A stretch of 64,000 bases of DNA from Carallia brachiata. Taxonomy: Eukaryota; Streptophyta; Magnoliopsida; Malpighiales; Rhizophoraceae. The notes under the pieces were generated by a model. It saw nothing but the letters and a program-made list of their open reading frames with translations, had not been told where the DNA came from and ran no database searches. Position numbers and translations under genes: made by a program. The first letter of the stretch is position 1; every line of letters begins with the position of its first letter. The stretch covers positions 9,322,200-9,386,199 of the forward strand of contig JADCRB010000068.1 of assembly GCA_021464245.1 (NCBI GenBank). The letters run 5' to 3'. Of the stretch, positions 51,598 to 64,000 are shown piece after piece.

Positions 51598-54500
51598 GTC
51601 TAGACCGCCCAGTATCCATTCCATTGGACTGACTAATCTGAACCGACTCGGGTAGGACCCCAAAAGACGGTAAAGGTCTTCCAGCAGGTATTTAATACGG
51701 CTGCATTTTCAAAATTCGAAACCAAAACCTCTGATTAAGCGAACTCAAACGCTTGTCATATGAATCAGTGTCTGCTGGTTTTATATATATATTTATTTTT
51801 TTTATTTTTTATTTTTTTATTTTTTATTAACGTGACAGTGGCACTTTACCGTTCGGGACATGAAGGGAACAAATGTCCCGGCCCATGTAACAGCACCCAT
51901 TTATAAGCCCACGGATCCAAGTGACAGCATTGCAAGGGATTAAGGATGGAAGAATTTTGGGGCTCGGATTCGCTTTGATCTTGTGGTGGGAGCCCGAGGT
52001 GCGAGGCTGCCCTGCGCGCGAGGGAGATGAGGTTCTCAGTTGGACTTGGACCTAGTGACCTAAAAAGCACATTCCTTATCAACCCTAGTGGCGCGCTTGG
52101 CTCATTCTTCATTTGATCAAATAAATATTGAAAATTTTTATAAAATAAGATCAATTTTCAAATTTCAATGAGCATTTGTTTTTACTAATCGTCCTTAGTC
52201 TCAGCACACTTTTTGATAATATATTTTCTTTGGACAAAGAAAATATGATACCCACATAACAAAATTATATTTTTTCGCCTCACTACCAAGTTAAATTAGG
52301 TAATTATTACATTACTTTGGAGATTGAATTAAAAAATTTATGCCATAACTTTTTTTTTTGGAAGGCAATATTTTCTTTGACACATGTAATAGTTAATGAT
52401 TAGTAAATTAGTTGTTAGAAAAAACGAAAGAAAATGGATTAAAAGATATCATAAGAGATGCGAATACTCTTACCTATACAAAATAAATAACCTCTAAATT
52501 AAAAAATTTGGGAGGCGGTTGAGGGGGTCAAACCCCCTCATCCAATCAGCAGCAATGCCCCAGCACCACCCCAACTTGGTCGAGGTAAAGTATATATATA
52601 TATATATATATTTTTTATTTTTTTATTTATTTATTTTTTTTATTTTTTTTTGACACTGAGGTAAAGTATCTTTAGTCCAAGAGAATTAAATTTCAGCATT
52701 TTCGTGTTACTTGCTTTCTCCACTGTCAGCGCACGGATGAGGCCTTGTGTTGCTTGTGAATTAATGCCAACCTACAAAATTCCTAGGTACTTTTATTTAT
52801 TTTTTTGGTTGGCCACAACGAAGGATTTCTTTTAGTTCAATTCATCTCGTGTGTGCGTAGAAAACTCTTAAATGATTTTTATTTTTTTGTGATGCGATGT
52901 GTCCAAGTTCAACCACAATCACCACTCCAGTTTGCTAATGATAACAGTCTTATTTAAATTTGGTTCAGTAACCATTAACCAAGCTATCATGCAAATTGCT
53001 ACTTGATTTCTAAAAATAACTTTTTGCAGTATTAATCTCCAAAAATATTTCTTTAATCTTCACAATCACATGCAAGGAAATTAAAATGAAATAACTGACG
53101 AAATACCATTGTCTGTTAAATTTAAAAATTTCTATGAAAATGAAATAAAAATCTAAGTTGACCCCTATTGAATTAAAAAAATGATAAAATAAATACGTCT
53201 GGTTTAAAATCATGTGTGTGTTACAACTCACAAAAAAGAAGATTAAGAATATCATGCACCATTAATTAATTATTAAGAAATATACTTAAATATGAAAATC
53301 CCACTAATTAATTACTTTTCCGAACTTGTGATTGGAACAAGTGAATTTTCTTTTTCTATTACGCTCTTCTACTGGTTTTGATGCCAAATAATGTCAAAAC
53401 TTCTCACAATCATCTCCTAATTTCAACTCAAAATAATAGATCCAAACTTAGAGTATTATGAGCTTTAGGGGATTGGGATTGGAAGCAACTACTGTTGTTG
53501 CATTTGTAAAGCTTGAGTTCAGCTGAAGAAAAATGTATGCAATTAGAATTTGTTCACTTTTAACAGAACCTGTTGTTGGCACAAAACACTTCGCAGAATC
53601 TTTCATGGGCTGTCTAGTTGCATGTTGGATCAGTGCGAATCGCAAAATTTTCAGCCCATCGACGCCTCGCTGGAGCAAGCACCAAGACCGAGAAAAGGTC
53701 TGCTTTTGGACCAAAATAAAAAGGAAAAGGTCTGTTTTTCCCCCCGCTTTCCCGGAAAAGGTCTGCTTTTAAGGAAGGGTTTGCTTTTCTAGACAAATAA
53801 AAAAAGGTGCGCTTTGTTACTTTTGCCGTGTGCCTGTGTTCAAATTTTTAAAAAATTATAAAAAAAAAATTATGAGAAAATAAAATTATTTAAATTAATA
53901 AGAAAGTTAGAAGAAAAAAATGATTAGAAAGAAGAATGAGTAGTAATTTGTGAGAGAAAAAATTGTGAAAAAATTTAGTTATTTGGATTGATGAGAAAGA
54001 AAATAATAAGAAAGAAAAATAAATAGTAATTTGTGAAATAAAAATGGTGAGAAAATGATGTTATTTGGATCAACGAGAAAGTTTTGAAAAAGAAAAAATT
54101 ATGAGAAAATGATGTGATTGTAAATAGTAAAATTTTCAAATTAAATTCTTTTCCGATTATTTTCTAATAAAAACAAACAAAGCATTAAGGCTTTGAGGCA
54201 CTTCAGTGATTAGGAATTAAATTTTATTTTAAAAATTTTAAGTTTTAATATTAAAAAATGTCTATGAAATTTATTAAAATAAAAGATTTATTTTTATTAT
54301 ACAACTTATAACTAAATAAACCTCTTGATTAAAAGAAAAAAGTTCTACTTTCACACATTGTTTCGATACAAAGTTTGTATGGAAGGAAAATTAAGAGCAA
54401 AAAATTCTTAAGAAAGAAACTCAAATGATTTCAAAAAATATTTTCTGTACCTTTGTTTGTATAGACAAACATAGAGAAATGAAAAGGGATAGAAAATTTT

Positions 54501-56400
54501 ACTTTTGTATAAATATTTGAAAATTATTTGACTGAAAAATGAATTTGAAAATAGTAAAGTTATATTTATGTGTTTCACAATTAAAATAAGTAATCAATAA
54601 TAGAGGCAAGAAGTTCTTTTGACAACAATATTCATAGCATTTCTCGTGTTTTCTTTCCAAATTATTGAGATTACCTATTTGAGGTTCCATTAAAAAAAAT
54701 TATTTTTAATTTTGTTCTATTTTCTGTCTCATTTTTATTTTCCACACAAAGGAATATAAATTTTATATGTCATTTTCTTTCTAAGTAAGATTTAGTCAAA
54801 ATTTAACTATAATGATGTCGTATTAATATCATTTTATATCTTATATGTTATTTTTTATTTATATAAAATTTAAAATGACATTATATTTATATCATTCTCA
54901 ATAAATTTTGCGTAAATCTTCTAAATATCTATCTTTTGCTTTCCTTTCCGATCATTTTAAAAGAGTAAGACTCTTTTTAAAATTCTGCGGCACTAGAGTA
55001 TTTTACATAGTAATCAATCGTACTGTCTATATACAAGATTTTAATATCAACATATTGTAATAATCGGAAATAATATGGCAATAAAGTTTAAGGGCAAGGC
55101 AATAAAATTCCTTGTACGAAAGTTCGAAGTGTAGTAGGTACGTTTTTTCGAAAAAAGCACCTTTACGGAGCTTTTAACACGAATTAGGTACGCCTTTTTT
55201 AATGTTATTTTTAATGTTATCCTCGAGGCATAAATATGTAATGCAATGGAAGAAAATAATCCATAAAACATCATTACAATTTGTGAATTGACAACTGCCG
55301 ACCACCCATTCAACATTCAATGTTTTAAAAGTATAGGACATTATAAAACCCTCCCAACATTTTTTTTTTGGTTATTGTCTATAAAAGAGATTATAGCCTG
55401 TCATTAGGAAAAAAAAGAACAAGTATGAGAGAAATAAGTGAAAGAGAAGATTAAGGTTTAAATTTCAAATCACTTAATTAAAAATACATACATTTAATCA
55501 CTTAATTAAAAGTACGTACATTTAATCACTTCAATTAAAATAGAACTTTTATTATAACCTTTTTCGTTGTCTTTTAGATAAGTTTTTTTTTTAATTTGAG
55601 GAATCACTAATTAGGGAGTTGAAAATGGAGAGAAATTTGAGCATAATTAAAATAAGTAATAAATTTGTATCTTTGATACTACATCTTAATTTAAATTATC
55701 AAGATATTGGATGTATGAGTTTCACTCACTTGTAAATTAAACCATGAGATAAGCTTTACCTACTCATTTAGCTTCTGTCTTTAGTATAAAACCGTCGGGT
55801 AAGTTAATCCCTCAAAAATCCCCTTTTTTTAAACAAAGATTAATAAAATTCCTTGTACGAAAGTCCCTTTGTCAACGACATCTACAAAGTTTAATTAGTT
55901 ACAACAAACCAATATTCTAATTTTTTTCTCGGGAAGGACGAAAATGACATGATCACGAGCCCTCGTCAACGACTGCATTAAGCACTACTGCATCGAAGCA
56001 AGTTTTGATGTTATTCCATTAGAAACTAGAATAGAACATTCTTGTCTTTTAGGAATAATATCAATCATTATGGTTTAAATTATTATTTTGAAAATTTTAA
56101 ATTTTAATTCTAATATATATATATATATATATAATTTATAAAAATTAAAAAAAACTATTCTTATCGTGTAAATCACAACCTAATTAAACTAAAAAAAAAT
56201 CATCAAGTAAATTAAGTTACCATTTATGAAATTTACAATATGTTGTTCGAATTATCATTAATTGCAAACTAGTATTGTCGTATGCTCATAATGCAAATAA
56301 TTATCAAATGAAGGCGGTTGGTCGGCACCCAATATGCGTTGCCCATATATGGGCTTGGGTCCCATGGTCGGTGCCGGCTGTGGTCATTGTTGCAAAATTA
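50489..56400. other. Repeat-rich intergenic region, no supported gene
   Basis: AT-rich spacer with TA microsatellites (51553-51582, 52591-52610, 56112-56132). Four copies of a GGAAAAGGTCTGCTTTT-like motif lie at about 53692-53793. Diverged tandem copies of a GAGAAAATGATGTTATTTGGAT-like phrase occupy about 53865-54115. A 23-base exact direct repeat lies at 55101-55123 and 55842-55864, and a short tandem duplication near 55480-55545. No gene, RNA or complete transposon was found apart from the SINE-like piece listed separately. Confidence 0.5.
51583..51785 (-). mobile_element. SINE-like insertion inside a TA microsatellite
   Basis: On the minus strand a unique body of about 185 bases ends in a 15-base A tail (the poly-T at 51583-51597). 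Near its 5' part is a B-box-like GGTTTCGAATTTT, as in tRNA-derived SINEs. TA dinucleotide repeat lies on both sides, consistent with insertion into (TA)n. No recognisable A box and no precise target duplication, because the flanks are simple repeats. The class is inferred. Confidence 0.45.
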
Positions 56401-56416
56401 ATCGGCGCAAAACCTC

Positions 56417-56426
56417 TATATATTTA
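56417..56426 (+). promoter_or_regulatory. Probable TATA box of the aquaporin gene
   Basis: TATATATTTA, about 147 bases upstream of the ATG at 56573. That would give a leader of roughly 115 bases. Sequence match only. Confidence 0.5.
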
Positions 56427-56572
56427 GGCCGTGATCATGAAGGAAGCAACCCACAAAGAGCATATATTCACAAACATAATATATAGTTAACACGCTTAGT
56501 TGAGCGATTGAGCTAATTAAGAACTTCTCCTTGATCAAATCAGTCTTTTATACGTGGAGCTAGCTAGCAAGG

Positions 56573-58398
56573 ATGGTGAAAATAGCATTTGGCAGCTTTG
56601 GTGACTCTTTCAGTGTTGGGTCCATCAAGGCCTATCTTTCCGAGTTCATTGCCACGCTTCTTTTTGTTTTTGCTGGTGTTGGGTCGGCTATAGCCTATAG
56701 TAAGTGATTGTTCTAATGAACCAACGGGGCTGGTCACCTAGCCTTTGTGTTCTGAGGGAAGTCAGGACCAAAGCTCATCATCTCCCATGGGATTTAGATG
56801 AGATCCAAGCACCCTCTTTCTGATTTCCGTATACTTATGATATTCTTTCTCACTAACATTTAATAGTTAACCATTAACTATTATCATGTTTTAAAAAAAA
56901 GTGATTGCTTCAATTTTTTTTTTTTCAGAAGATTTATTGAACTTTGAGTTAAATAATAAAAATAATTTTCTTATTTTCATAAATTTCATATTTCTTTTGA
57001 ATAGTATAATTTAAAACATTTTAGATATAAAGACCCAAATTTCTAACAATTCAATGTCTTTTGTGATAACATATATGAGAAAACATTAAAAGCACAAAGA
57101 ATAAAAAAAAAAAAAAACCAAATCTAACCTATGTCATTTTTTTTTTTGGGTCAAACCAAATTTAACCTATGTCTTTTTGATGTGCTGTATTTGTGTAGGC
57201 AAGCTCACAACGGATGCAGCCTTGGACCCGCCAGGCCTTGTTGCGGTGGCCGTCGCCCATGCATTTGCACTGTTTGTTGGGGTGTCCATGGCAGCCAATA
57301 TCTCAGGCGGCCATCTAAATCCTGCTGTCACCCTTGGATTGGCCATTGGAGGAAATATAACAATCCTAACCGGCATATTTTATTGGATTGCCCAATGCCT
57401 TGGCTCCATCGTAGCCTGCCTCCTTCTTTCCTTTGTCACCGGCGGCAAGGTAAGAAAAAACAAAATATATATATCGGACATATTGCAAAGGAGAATTGCT
57501 ATCTAAGATTTTGGTCCTATACACCTCAAATCTATTATTTTCGGTCTTAAAACCGTCGTTTTAGATACTTAAGATAGCAATTTTATATGTATACTGCTAA
57601 AATTTACGTGTAAATATCAATTCTCATTACAACTGACGTATAAAAAAAATACAACTATAGTCATAAATTGTACTAAACTGTAACTATCATGCAATAGATA
57701 CCCTAATAAAAGAAAAGAGAAAATTTTGATGAGAAAACATCCTGAAAACAAAAAATCCAATATTTTATGTATAAACCTTGAACAATTGAGAACTTTTTAA
57801 CCCATTAATCATTTGTATTCCGAGTCAACTTGAAGAGGTAATTTAAATGCAAATTTTTTGCATTCAAAATCTCAGAATTTGGACCTTTTGGCATATGCAT
57901 CAAGCCTATATCTTAGACTCATTATTTTCCCAAGTGAGTCAACCGACTCAACCCTATAGAATTATAGCTATAAAAATTTCTTGAATCCAGTCAAAATAAA
58001 GATGATTTCTTGAATTTTGGCAGAGCGTGCCAACACATGGAGTTGCATCAGGGATGAATGCTTTCGAAGGAGTGGTGATGGAGATAATCATAACTTTTGC
58101 ACTGGTCTACACAGTCTATGCAACAGCCGCAGACCCCAAAAAGGGCTCACTGGGCATTATCGCACCCATTGCAATTGGGTTCATTGTTGGTGCAAACATC
58201 TTGGCAGCTGGCCCATTCAGTGGTGGCTCAATGAACCCAGCTCGCTCTTTTGGACCAGCTGTGGTTAGTGGAGACCTATCGCAGATCTGGATCTACTGGG
58301 TAGGCCCACTCATTGGAGGAGGACTAGCTGGGCTTATTTATGGAGACATTTTCATTAGATCATATGGGCCAGCCCCAACCTCTGAAAACTATCCCTAA
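56573..58398 (+). CDS. Tonoplast intrinsic protein, TIP2 subfamily aquaporin
   Basis: Three exons, 56573-56699, 57199-57449 and 58024-58398, join to 250 residues, the normal TIP length; the introns have phases 1 and 0. It is a six-helix channel of the vacuolar membrane that passes water and, in the TIP2 group, ammonia. Both pore loops are intact: [10 protein letters not shown] in loop B and [13 protein letters not shown] in loop E. The selectivity filter reads His (AVAHAF), Ile (MEIIITF), Gly (ILAAGPF) and Arg (NPARS), the combination typical of TIP2. The N terminus [17 protein letters not shown] and the short tail ending SENYP fit TIP2;1/TIP2;2. Arabidopsis counterparts by family and position are At4g17340 (TIP2;2) and At5g47450 (TIP2;3). 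Confidence 0.97.
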
Positions 58399-60338
58399 GC
58401 CCACACACAACAAGGAATTCAACATTGGGCTTTTGTGTCTTCCGTTCTGTCATTTCGTTTGTTGCTTTTGGATTTGGGCCTGATCTTGTTTGGGCCTACA
58501 AGCAAGAACTGTGAATCTATGTTGACAATAAGAAAACTTGACTCGGTTTGATGTGCTTGCAAGCCCAAAATCATGCCTATAAAAAAATTCATAGTAAACC
58601 AAAAAAAAAAAAAAAAAATCATAACAATCACCGCAAGTTTTGTTGTTACATTAATGGCCATATAATGAAATATGTTCACTGTATTAGCAATTATAAAAAA
58701 GTGTGGTATAGGTTTAACACGCATGATGTATCAATTTGGAAAAATCAAAATAGTAACTTCTTTTATTAGATAATGGATGATTATATATGCGCACTTCCGA
58801 ATTACTAATTCAATATTAGATAAAATTGAGTTATTGACAGATTAAAAAAAGGAGAGGCTGCGAATCCACTTTTTTTTTTTGTTTTTTTTTTGGTCTTGAA
58901 GGAAGGTCATTAATCATACGTATATTGGGAAGGCAGAATTTCTAGGATGTAAGGTTTGAATTCTCTACCTACCACTTGGGCGTAATACTCAATAACTAGC
59001 TAAGCTCCACAAGCTGGTAGATTCTACCTTCTTTTTTTCTTTTTTTTGTGGTCAAGATTCTACGTTCTGTATGCTGCAATTTTGAAAATTAGCCAGAAGA
59101 TCAGGCCGAGAGGCCTAAATTCCGGAACTCGTTGAAACTTTCGGTAAAGTGGTAAACTTAAGTTGGGTCAAGTGTTTCTGACTGAGATGTGGGCCTTCGT
59201 TTAGCTAAATTATTTTTTTCACGTGAGAGGACAACATGTGTGGCCCACTGGCCCGCCATATCTTTTTTCGCAACCGTTTCTGGTTCTCGATTCTTGTTTT
59301 TTTTTTTATAGTTCTCAATGCTTAATTTTACCGAAAGACAGCTGATATTCCGTCACTGACTTGTATAGTTGTATACAACTTGCGGAGTTGTACACAGAAA
59401 TCAGAGAAACTTGAGAAACAATGCCCTGCAAAAGCTATAAAGTCGCACTGTGAATTGCTGATGTTACTGAATTGTTGTTATTTTAATTATAATTTTCTTA
59501 GAGAAAAAGTGGCCGTAACAATTATAATTATTGATTATTATGTGTGAAAAAAAACATCATAATTATAATTAAGGGTTATAATTTTATATTTGTCAGTCAG
59601 TATCTGTAATCATATTCATTTCTTATATTGTTATAAAATTTCTGTTTAAATTAATGCTGAATAAATTTAAGAACGCGTAGCTTTTGAAAGCATTTATATT
59701 CTGTGTGTGTGTATTCAAAAGGCGCTTTTAAATTCTTCAATCAAAATCCCACCGTTTTACACAAACGTGAATCATGTGTATTTTGTAGCCAAAGTTTTGC
59801 ACACCATGGAACCTGTCTCTTTGAGTTCGTATGGTTGATGACCGTCATCTTTATTTGTTTATAAAGCAATATTCCTGTAGCAAACCTGAGAGTTGCATAA
59901 AAGCAAACAATATTTTCTCCAGATACAGATAAGATAAGATGTGTGAATCCATTTACAAGGCAACACTAAAAGGACACAGGCTCCTTATGAGTAGAATTGA
60001 TCCCAGTTTTTACAGAATCACACGAGAAAAATAGGTTTCATTCCTCGTGCAAACCATGTGTAAGATAACAAGCACACTAGTTTTTTTTTTTTGTTGATTA
60101 AACAAAAGTTCAAGGATAAGGAGATCTTCCCATCTCAGGATTCTAGAGTGTCTACCGACCACTAAAATTTACAGTGTCATTCACTGATTTCAACAATTAT
60201 CAATAGATTTCAAACTCAACATTGAGCATATCAAAAGTAAAATCCTTAACTTATGAGTCCACACTTGTGGACACTTGCACAGTAACATAAGTATATCACT
60301 TGGACACACTGTATATATGATACGAAGTTCACCACGAA
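58399..60338. other. Intergenic, no supported gene
   Basis: Begins with the aquaporin 3' UTR. At about 58869-59036 a poly-T tract is followed by a unique stretch whose reverse strand has a weak B-box-like GAATTCAAACC, possibly a second SINE-like fragment. The last few hundred bases are probably 3' UTR of the FORKED-like gene. No gene seen. Confidence 0.45.
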
Positions 60339-62101
60339 CTAAATGCCATTGTTTATGCTTAAAAGTTCCAAAGAATGCTCTGTTGCTTCAACACTGCTGA
60401 CCTGACGAAGAAGGTTTTGAATGCCATCAATCCACCTTTGCTTGTGGATCTTATTCTTGCACTTGAATTCCAGGAGACCCTGAGCAGTTTTAACTCCAAA
60501 ATAGGATTCTTCCGAGCTTTCTCTTTCTTTTCTGTATGGCCATGCTGAAGTCTCATCACAAACTCCATACACCAAGCCTGATGCCACCGGGAATTTATTC
60601 AGATGTTGAGTGCTGAAAAATTTTGAGACATGCAGCAAGGAAACAATGCAGAACCAGACAGCCGAGAAAAGGTAAAAACTTACATTTGTGCTTCTTGGAG
60701 AAGGCTCCTCCGACATGTTTGCTTTTGATCTTAATTATGACCTGAAATGTAGAGGGAATAAGTGGTGTCACCATTATAAAATATTTCTCATTTTTTCACT
60801 CAAATTAGCTCTACCTACCTGAGACTTATTGTTTATGTAGACTGAGACACATTTCCACCGCAAAACTCCTGACAGTTCCAAGAGCAATATGTTAATAGAG
60901 TATAGAAGTCCTGTATTGATAAAATACAGCTATCTGACATGATTTATGATAATCTCGACTTTTCCTCCCACTAGATTGAGCTTTTAGGTGTATTTGAAGT
61001 CTAAGGGCCTTATTTGACAAAATCAACTTGATTTTGAGCAGCCGAAAAAAAAAGGAAGAAAACAAACCTTTTCTTGTGTGTTGCAACAATTCTCCAGCTG
61101 TAGGAGGAAACTGTTCCTCAAATTGGCCAACCAGAGCAGAAGAACCCCAGTGGGTGTCTGGCATCCCTTTATCATAAGGACTTATAGCTGCATTCTTTCT
61201 TGCTTCCTTTGGCAATCTTGCTTTCAGAACTGATTCTCCTCGCAAAGCTGATTCGAAATAAGAATTAAATCTTTATTAAGCCAATGACCAATGATCCAAA
61301 ACAAAACATGAAGAACTAGGAGCAAGCATGGAAAATATGAAGTGAATACCTGTAGCTGCTGCTGCAGTAAGTGTCATTAGATCGCCTGCACTTTGTATAT
61401 CCATAGCCGATCTCACGACAGAAGCCACGCGATCGTGATCAGCTCCCGCTGATTCTGCCAGTTCAATGCAATGAGACGCCAGCAATTCCATCGCCGAGGC
61501 TACAGCCGTTTTCATTTTTGAACCAGAGCTATCAGAGTTACTACTTGTAGCAGCCACAGAAGCCAAAGCTGCGGCTAGTCCAGCAACAGATACAGCAGAA
61601 TGCATATGTGCATTTTCCAGGCGTGCCTGGTCTTTCTTCTTCACAGTGCTACTGCTGAACTCCTTATGATGGAACCATTTTCCTATTGAACCAACTCTTT
61701 TTGAATTCATTGAATTCATTACTTTTCCTGACTGCCAATGGTCCAAAAATAATGATGGCCTAATTATCAATTATCAAGAAAATTAAGTACTAAAAGAGAA
61801 CATTACAGAAAAGGCAAACATTATAATTGAAAAGGTGGATTACCAATTGTGGGGCAGCTATTGCCTCTGTCAATGTAATGGGATTTTTGTCAAAGGAAAA
61901 TTGTTTCTGCTTCTTGGCAAGAGCTTTTGAAATCTCTGAAGCAGAGAGACTCCATGATCTAGATAGGAACTCCATAGGCTCTTTTGGTGTTTGTGGTTGC
62001 ACGATTGCTGGCAGTGATGGCATAGGTTTCAGCTCCTCATCCTTCTCCGGATTATCTAGAAAAGAGAAGTTCTTCCGAGCAGAGTGAACTTCACTGTCCA
62101 T
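60339..62101 (-). CDS. FORKED-like/VAN3-binding protein (DUF828 plus PH domain)
   Basis: Six exons: 61844-62101, 61350-61731, 61068-61247, 60819-60868, 60684-60741, 60339-60577. All are GT-AG and in phase, giving 388 residues. The start is the ATG at 62101 (MDSEVHSARKNF). The N-terminal DUF828 (auxin canalization) domain opens with the hallmark PMEFLSRSWSLSASEISKAL. A Ser/Ala-rich helical region follows (HSAVSVAGLAAALASVAA). The C-terminal plant PH-like domain (about 265-375) contains GVLRWKCVSVYINN and a final KHKQRWIDGIQ-like helix with the invariant Trp. Family members act with the ARF-GAP VAN3/SFC at the trans-Golgi and help place PIN1 auxin carriers, shaping vein patterns; PH domains bind phosphoinositides. 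Probable Arabidopsis counterparts are At4g17350 and At5g47440. Confidence 0.95.
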
Positions 62102-64000
62102 TTCTTAAATTTTCTGTCAAAAGTTGCCAAGCTAAAATGAAACCCCTTCTTGTCCTTGCTCTATTTGTTGTATAGTGTAGAGATCTATCACCAAAATTGG
62201 ATTGCCTTGAAGTTTACCTGCCATATTAATACAATTCTTAACAAAACTGTACTTAAACGACACTGTGAAAAAGATGATTACAAACATTGTTTCCCAAAGA
62301 AAAACTTTTTTGAACTGACTTTGGATGCGACAAATAAAAAAAGTGTTGAACACCCAAAAAGATATGGAAAAAAGGCCTTTCCTTTAATTCTTTGGAGGAA
62401 AGAAACAACCCCATTTAATTAAGATACAAAGACAAGCTTGCTTTACTAACCTTGCAGCCTTAAACTGGCTCCAACCCAACAGCAAAAAATCCTGTAACTT
62501 CTTTGAGAACCAGCTTCTTATATATCCATAAAAAAAGACCAGGAAAGTACAATAGGGAGACAAATCAGATTGCAGGCAGCATTTATCGAAGTCTAGTGCT
62601 TTGAACCAGCAAGAAACAAGGCTACTGCTTTGCTTTAAGGAAAACAAAAGGAAAGGAGCAAACCAGAATTTACGAAGCTCGAAAACTAATATAAAACATT
62701 AGCCTGAGAAACACACGTAAGACATTAATCCTAAATTAACGGGGATTGTTTCTCAGCATTCATGCAAACAAGCACTGAAGCACAGGATTTTAGAAAGAAA
62801 GCATTGTTGTTTGTTTTGAGTTTTGACTATGTCGTTTTTGTAGCGGAAGAGGCTCCCCAGAATGTCACATGTCATTTTGTGGTCATGTATTACAAGGGCA
62901 TAGAATATTTGACAGGGTACATACCTATATTATATTATGATAATTTTAATTTTTATTTATAATTTTGTTATTAATTATAGAGTTCCGTTAAGAAGACTTA
63001 AGAAATAATCATAAAATGATTATAAAAATAAATTTAGTCTTTAAAAAATAATTAAAAAATTATTTTTTTCAAAATTAAACTTTAAGAGTACTTAATATTA
63101 CCTTAAATATAGTTAGTATTATTTTAACTTTTGATTTTAATTTTTTTACTAAAAATTTTTTTTTTACTGTATGTGACTCCTATATGACTATGTCCTCTTA
63201 ATTTGTTGCTTAATTATAATTATGTATTGATAAATTAAAAATTTGTCATTAATAACTACGATAATAAAATATGAGTGCTCGTGTCAATCCCACCGTCAAT
63301 TTACTCGCGTGTACGTAACATTTTCCTCTGGATTGCATGTGCACTCTAAAACACTATAGTACTTAAATGGCCGTGCGTGCATTATTTTTTGGGTCTGAAT
63401 TTAGTGTGCACAAACACACTATGCAAGAACCCAAATCAGCGTTTAATCGTGTGATGGCATACCGCAGCCATTCGATCAAACAGACCAAAGGGCTTGACAT
63501 GTACCCTCATGGTACAGAATCAATTTCCTTAATCATTTCCTGTGAAGGTTGAGCACTCTATGATTTTTGGTGTGGCTGGAAGTTTGAAACATGAAAGTGA
63601 GTGCAAAACTAGCCAATGGGTGTGCATGACCTTTCGCTGGACGGTGCGGACGGTTTAGGATCTCTCGCTTTCAGTAGCTTTCATCCAGGTTGACTTGAAC
63701 GTGTGTTGTACTAATCGGATGGTTGATATTGAATCACTGTCGACACAGCTTTTATTTCTTTGATCAAACATGGTTTATATAAGATGCAATTTACTAATTG
63801 ATTAAAATGAGTTATTTAATTGAGGACTTAAAAAAAAAAGCGTTATTTAAATTTACAGTTTAGACACAGTGAAGTAAGTCAAATTTATTGAGAAATTTAT
63901 TGTAATAGTTAGTCTAGTTGGTAAAGTGAGTTTTCTATGTAAATTTCATAATTACAGAATGGATATCAGATCAGAATATTAAGTTGTGAACTTATAAAAA
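62102..64000. other. Upstream of the FORKED-like gene, no further gene
   Basis: The first several hundred bases probably hold the promoter and 5' UTR of the minus-strand FORKED-like gene. The remainder is AT-rich. Near 63911-63930 TTAGTCTAGTTGGTAAAGTG resembles the A box of a tRNA or SINE, but no B box follows before the window ends. Confidence 0.5.

Noticed and set aside
63905..63935. tRNA-like A-box sequence near the right edge
   Set aside because: No matching B box or cloverleaf arms before the window ends; at most a truncated SINE head.

Overview
The window is nuclear DNA of a flowering plant, a core eudicot. The evidence is GT-AG introns with typical plant phases, very AT-rich spacers, plant-only families (WAT1/UMAMIT transporter, E-class PPR protein, TIP2 aquaporin, FORKED-like DUF828/PH protein) and plant-type MITE, TRIM and SINE-like elements. 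I lean towards a woody rosid such as Citrus, from general similarity only; the sequence does not prove it.

Eight protein-coding loci are supported. From left to right: a single-exon C2H2 zinc-finger gene (-, 8753-9637) whose conserved EAR tail is cut off by a frameshift; a 7-exon WAT1/UMAMIT transporter (-, 15823-18224); an intronless E-class PPR protein (+, 19492-21303); a two-exon NUCLEAR FUSION DEFECTIVE 6-like organelle protein (-, 24857-25302); an intronless matrix metalloproteinase (-, 29661-30746); a 15-exon, about 2,150-residue Agenet-domain chromatin reader (-, 36005-46699, with 5' UTR near 48.5-48.8 kb); a three-exon TIP2 tonoplast aquaporin (+, 56573-58398); and a six-exon FORKED-like/VAN3-binding protein (-, 60339-62101). 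These genes do not form a pathway. They match, in order, the union of two duplicated Arabidopsis segments as I remember them (At4g16610-At4g17350 and At5g47440-At5g47470), so the window looks like a conserved ancestral block.

The spacers are mostly repeats. I could delimit a Tourist/Harbinger-like MITE holding a GA-rich minisatellite (2353-3369), two related hAT-type MITEs with 8-bp target duplications (12549-13085 and 49855-50480), a complete TRIM retrotransposon inside an Agenet-gene intron (38646-39224), a dimeric tandem-repeat array (about 26085-27680), and SINE-like fragments. No CRISPR arrays, rRNA, convincing tRNA genes or virus-like genes were seen.

The most interesting points are the EAR-truncating frameshift in the zinc-finger gene, three reading-frame lesions in the Agenet gene (two of them mutually compensating around a conserved segment), the dimeric repeat array, and the hAT MITE pair that carries its own GACCCGA-type minisatellite.
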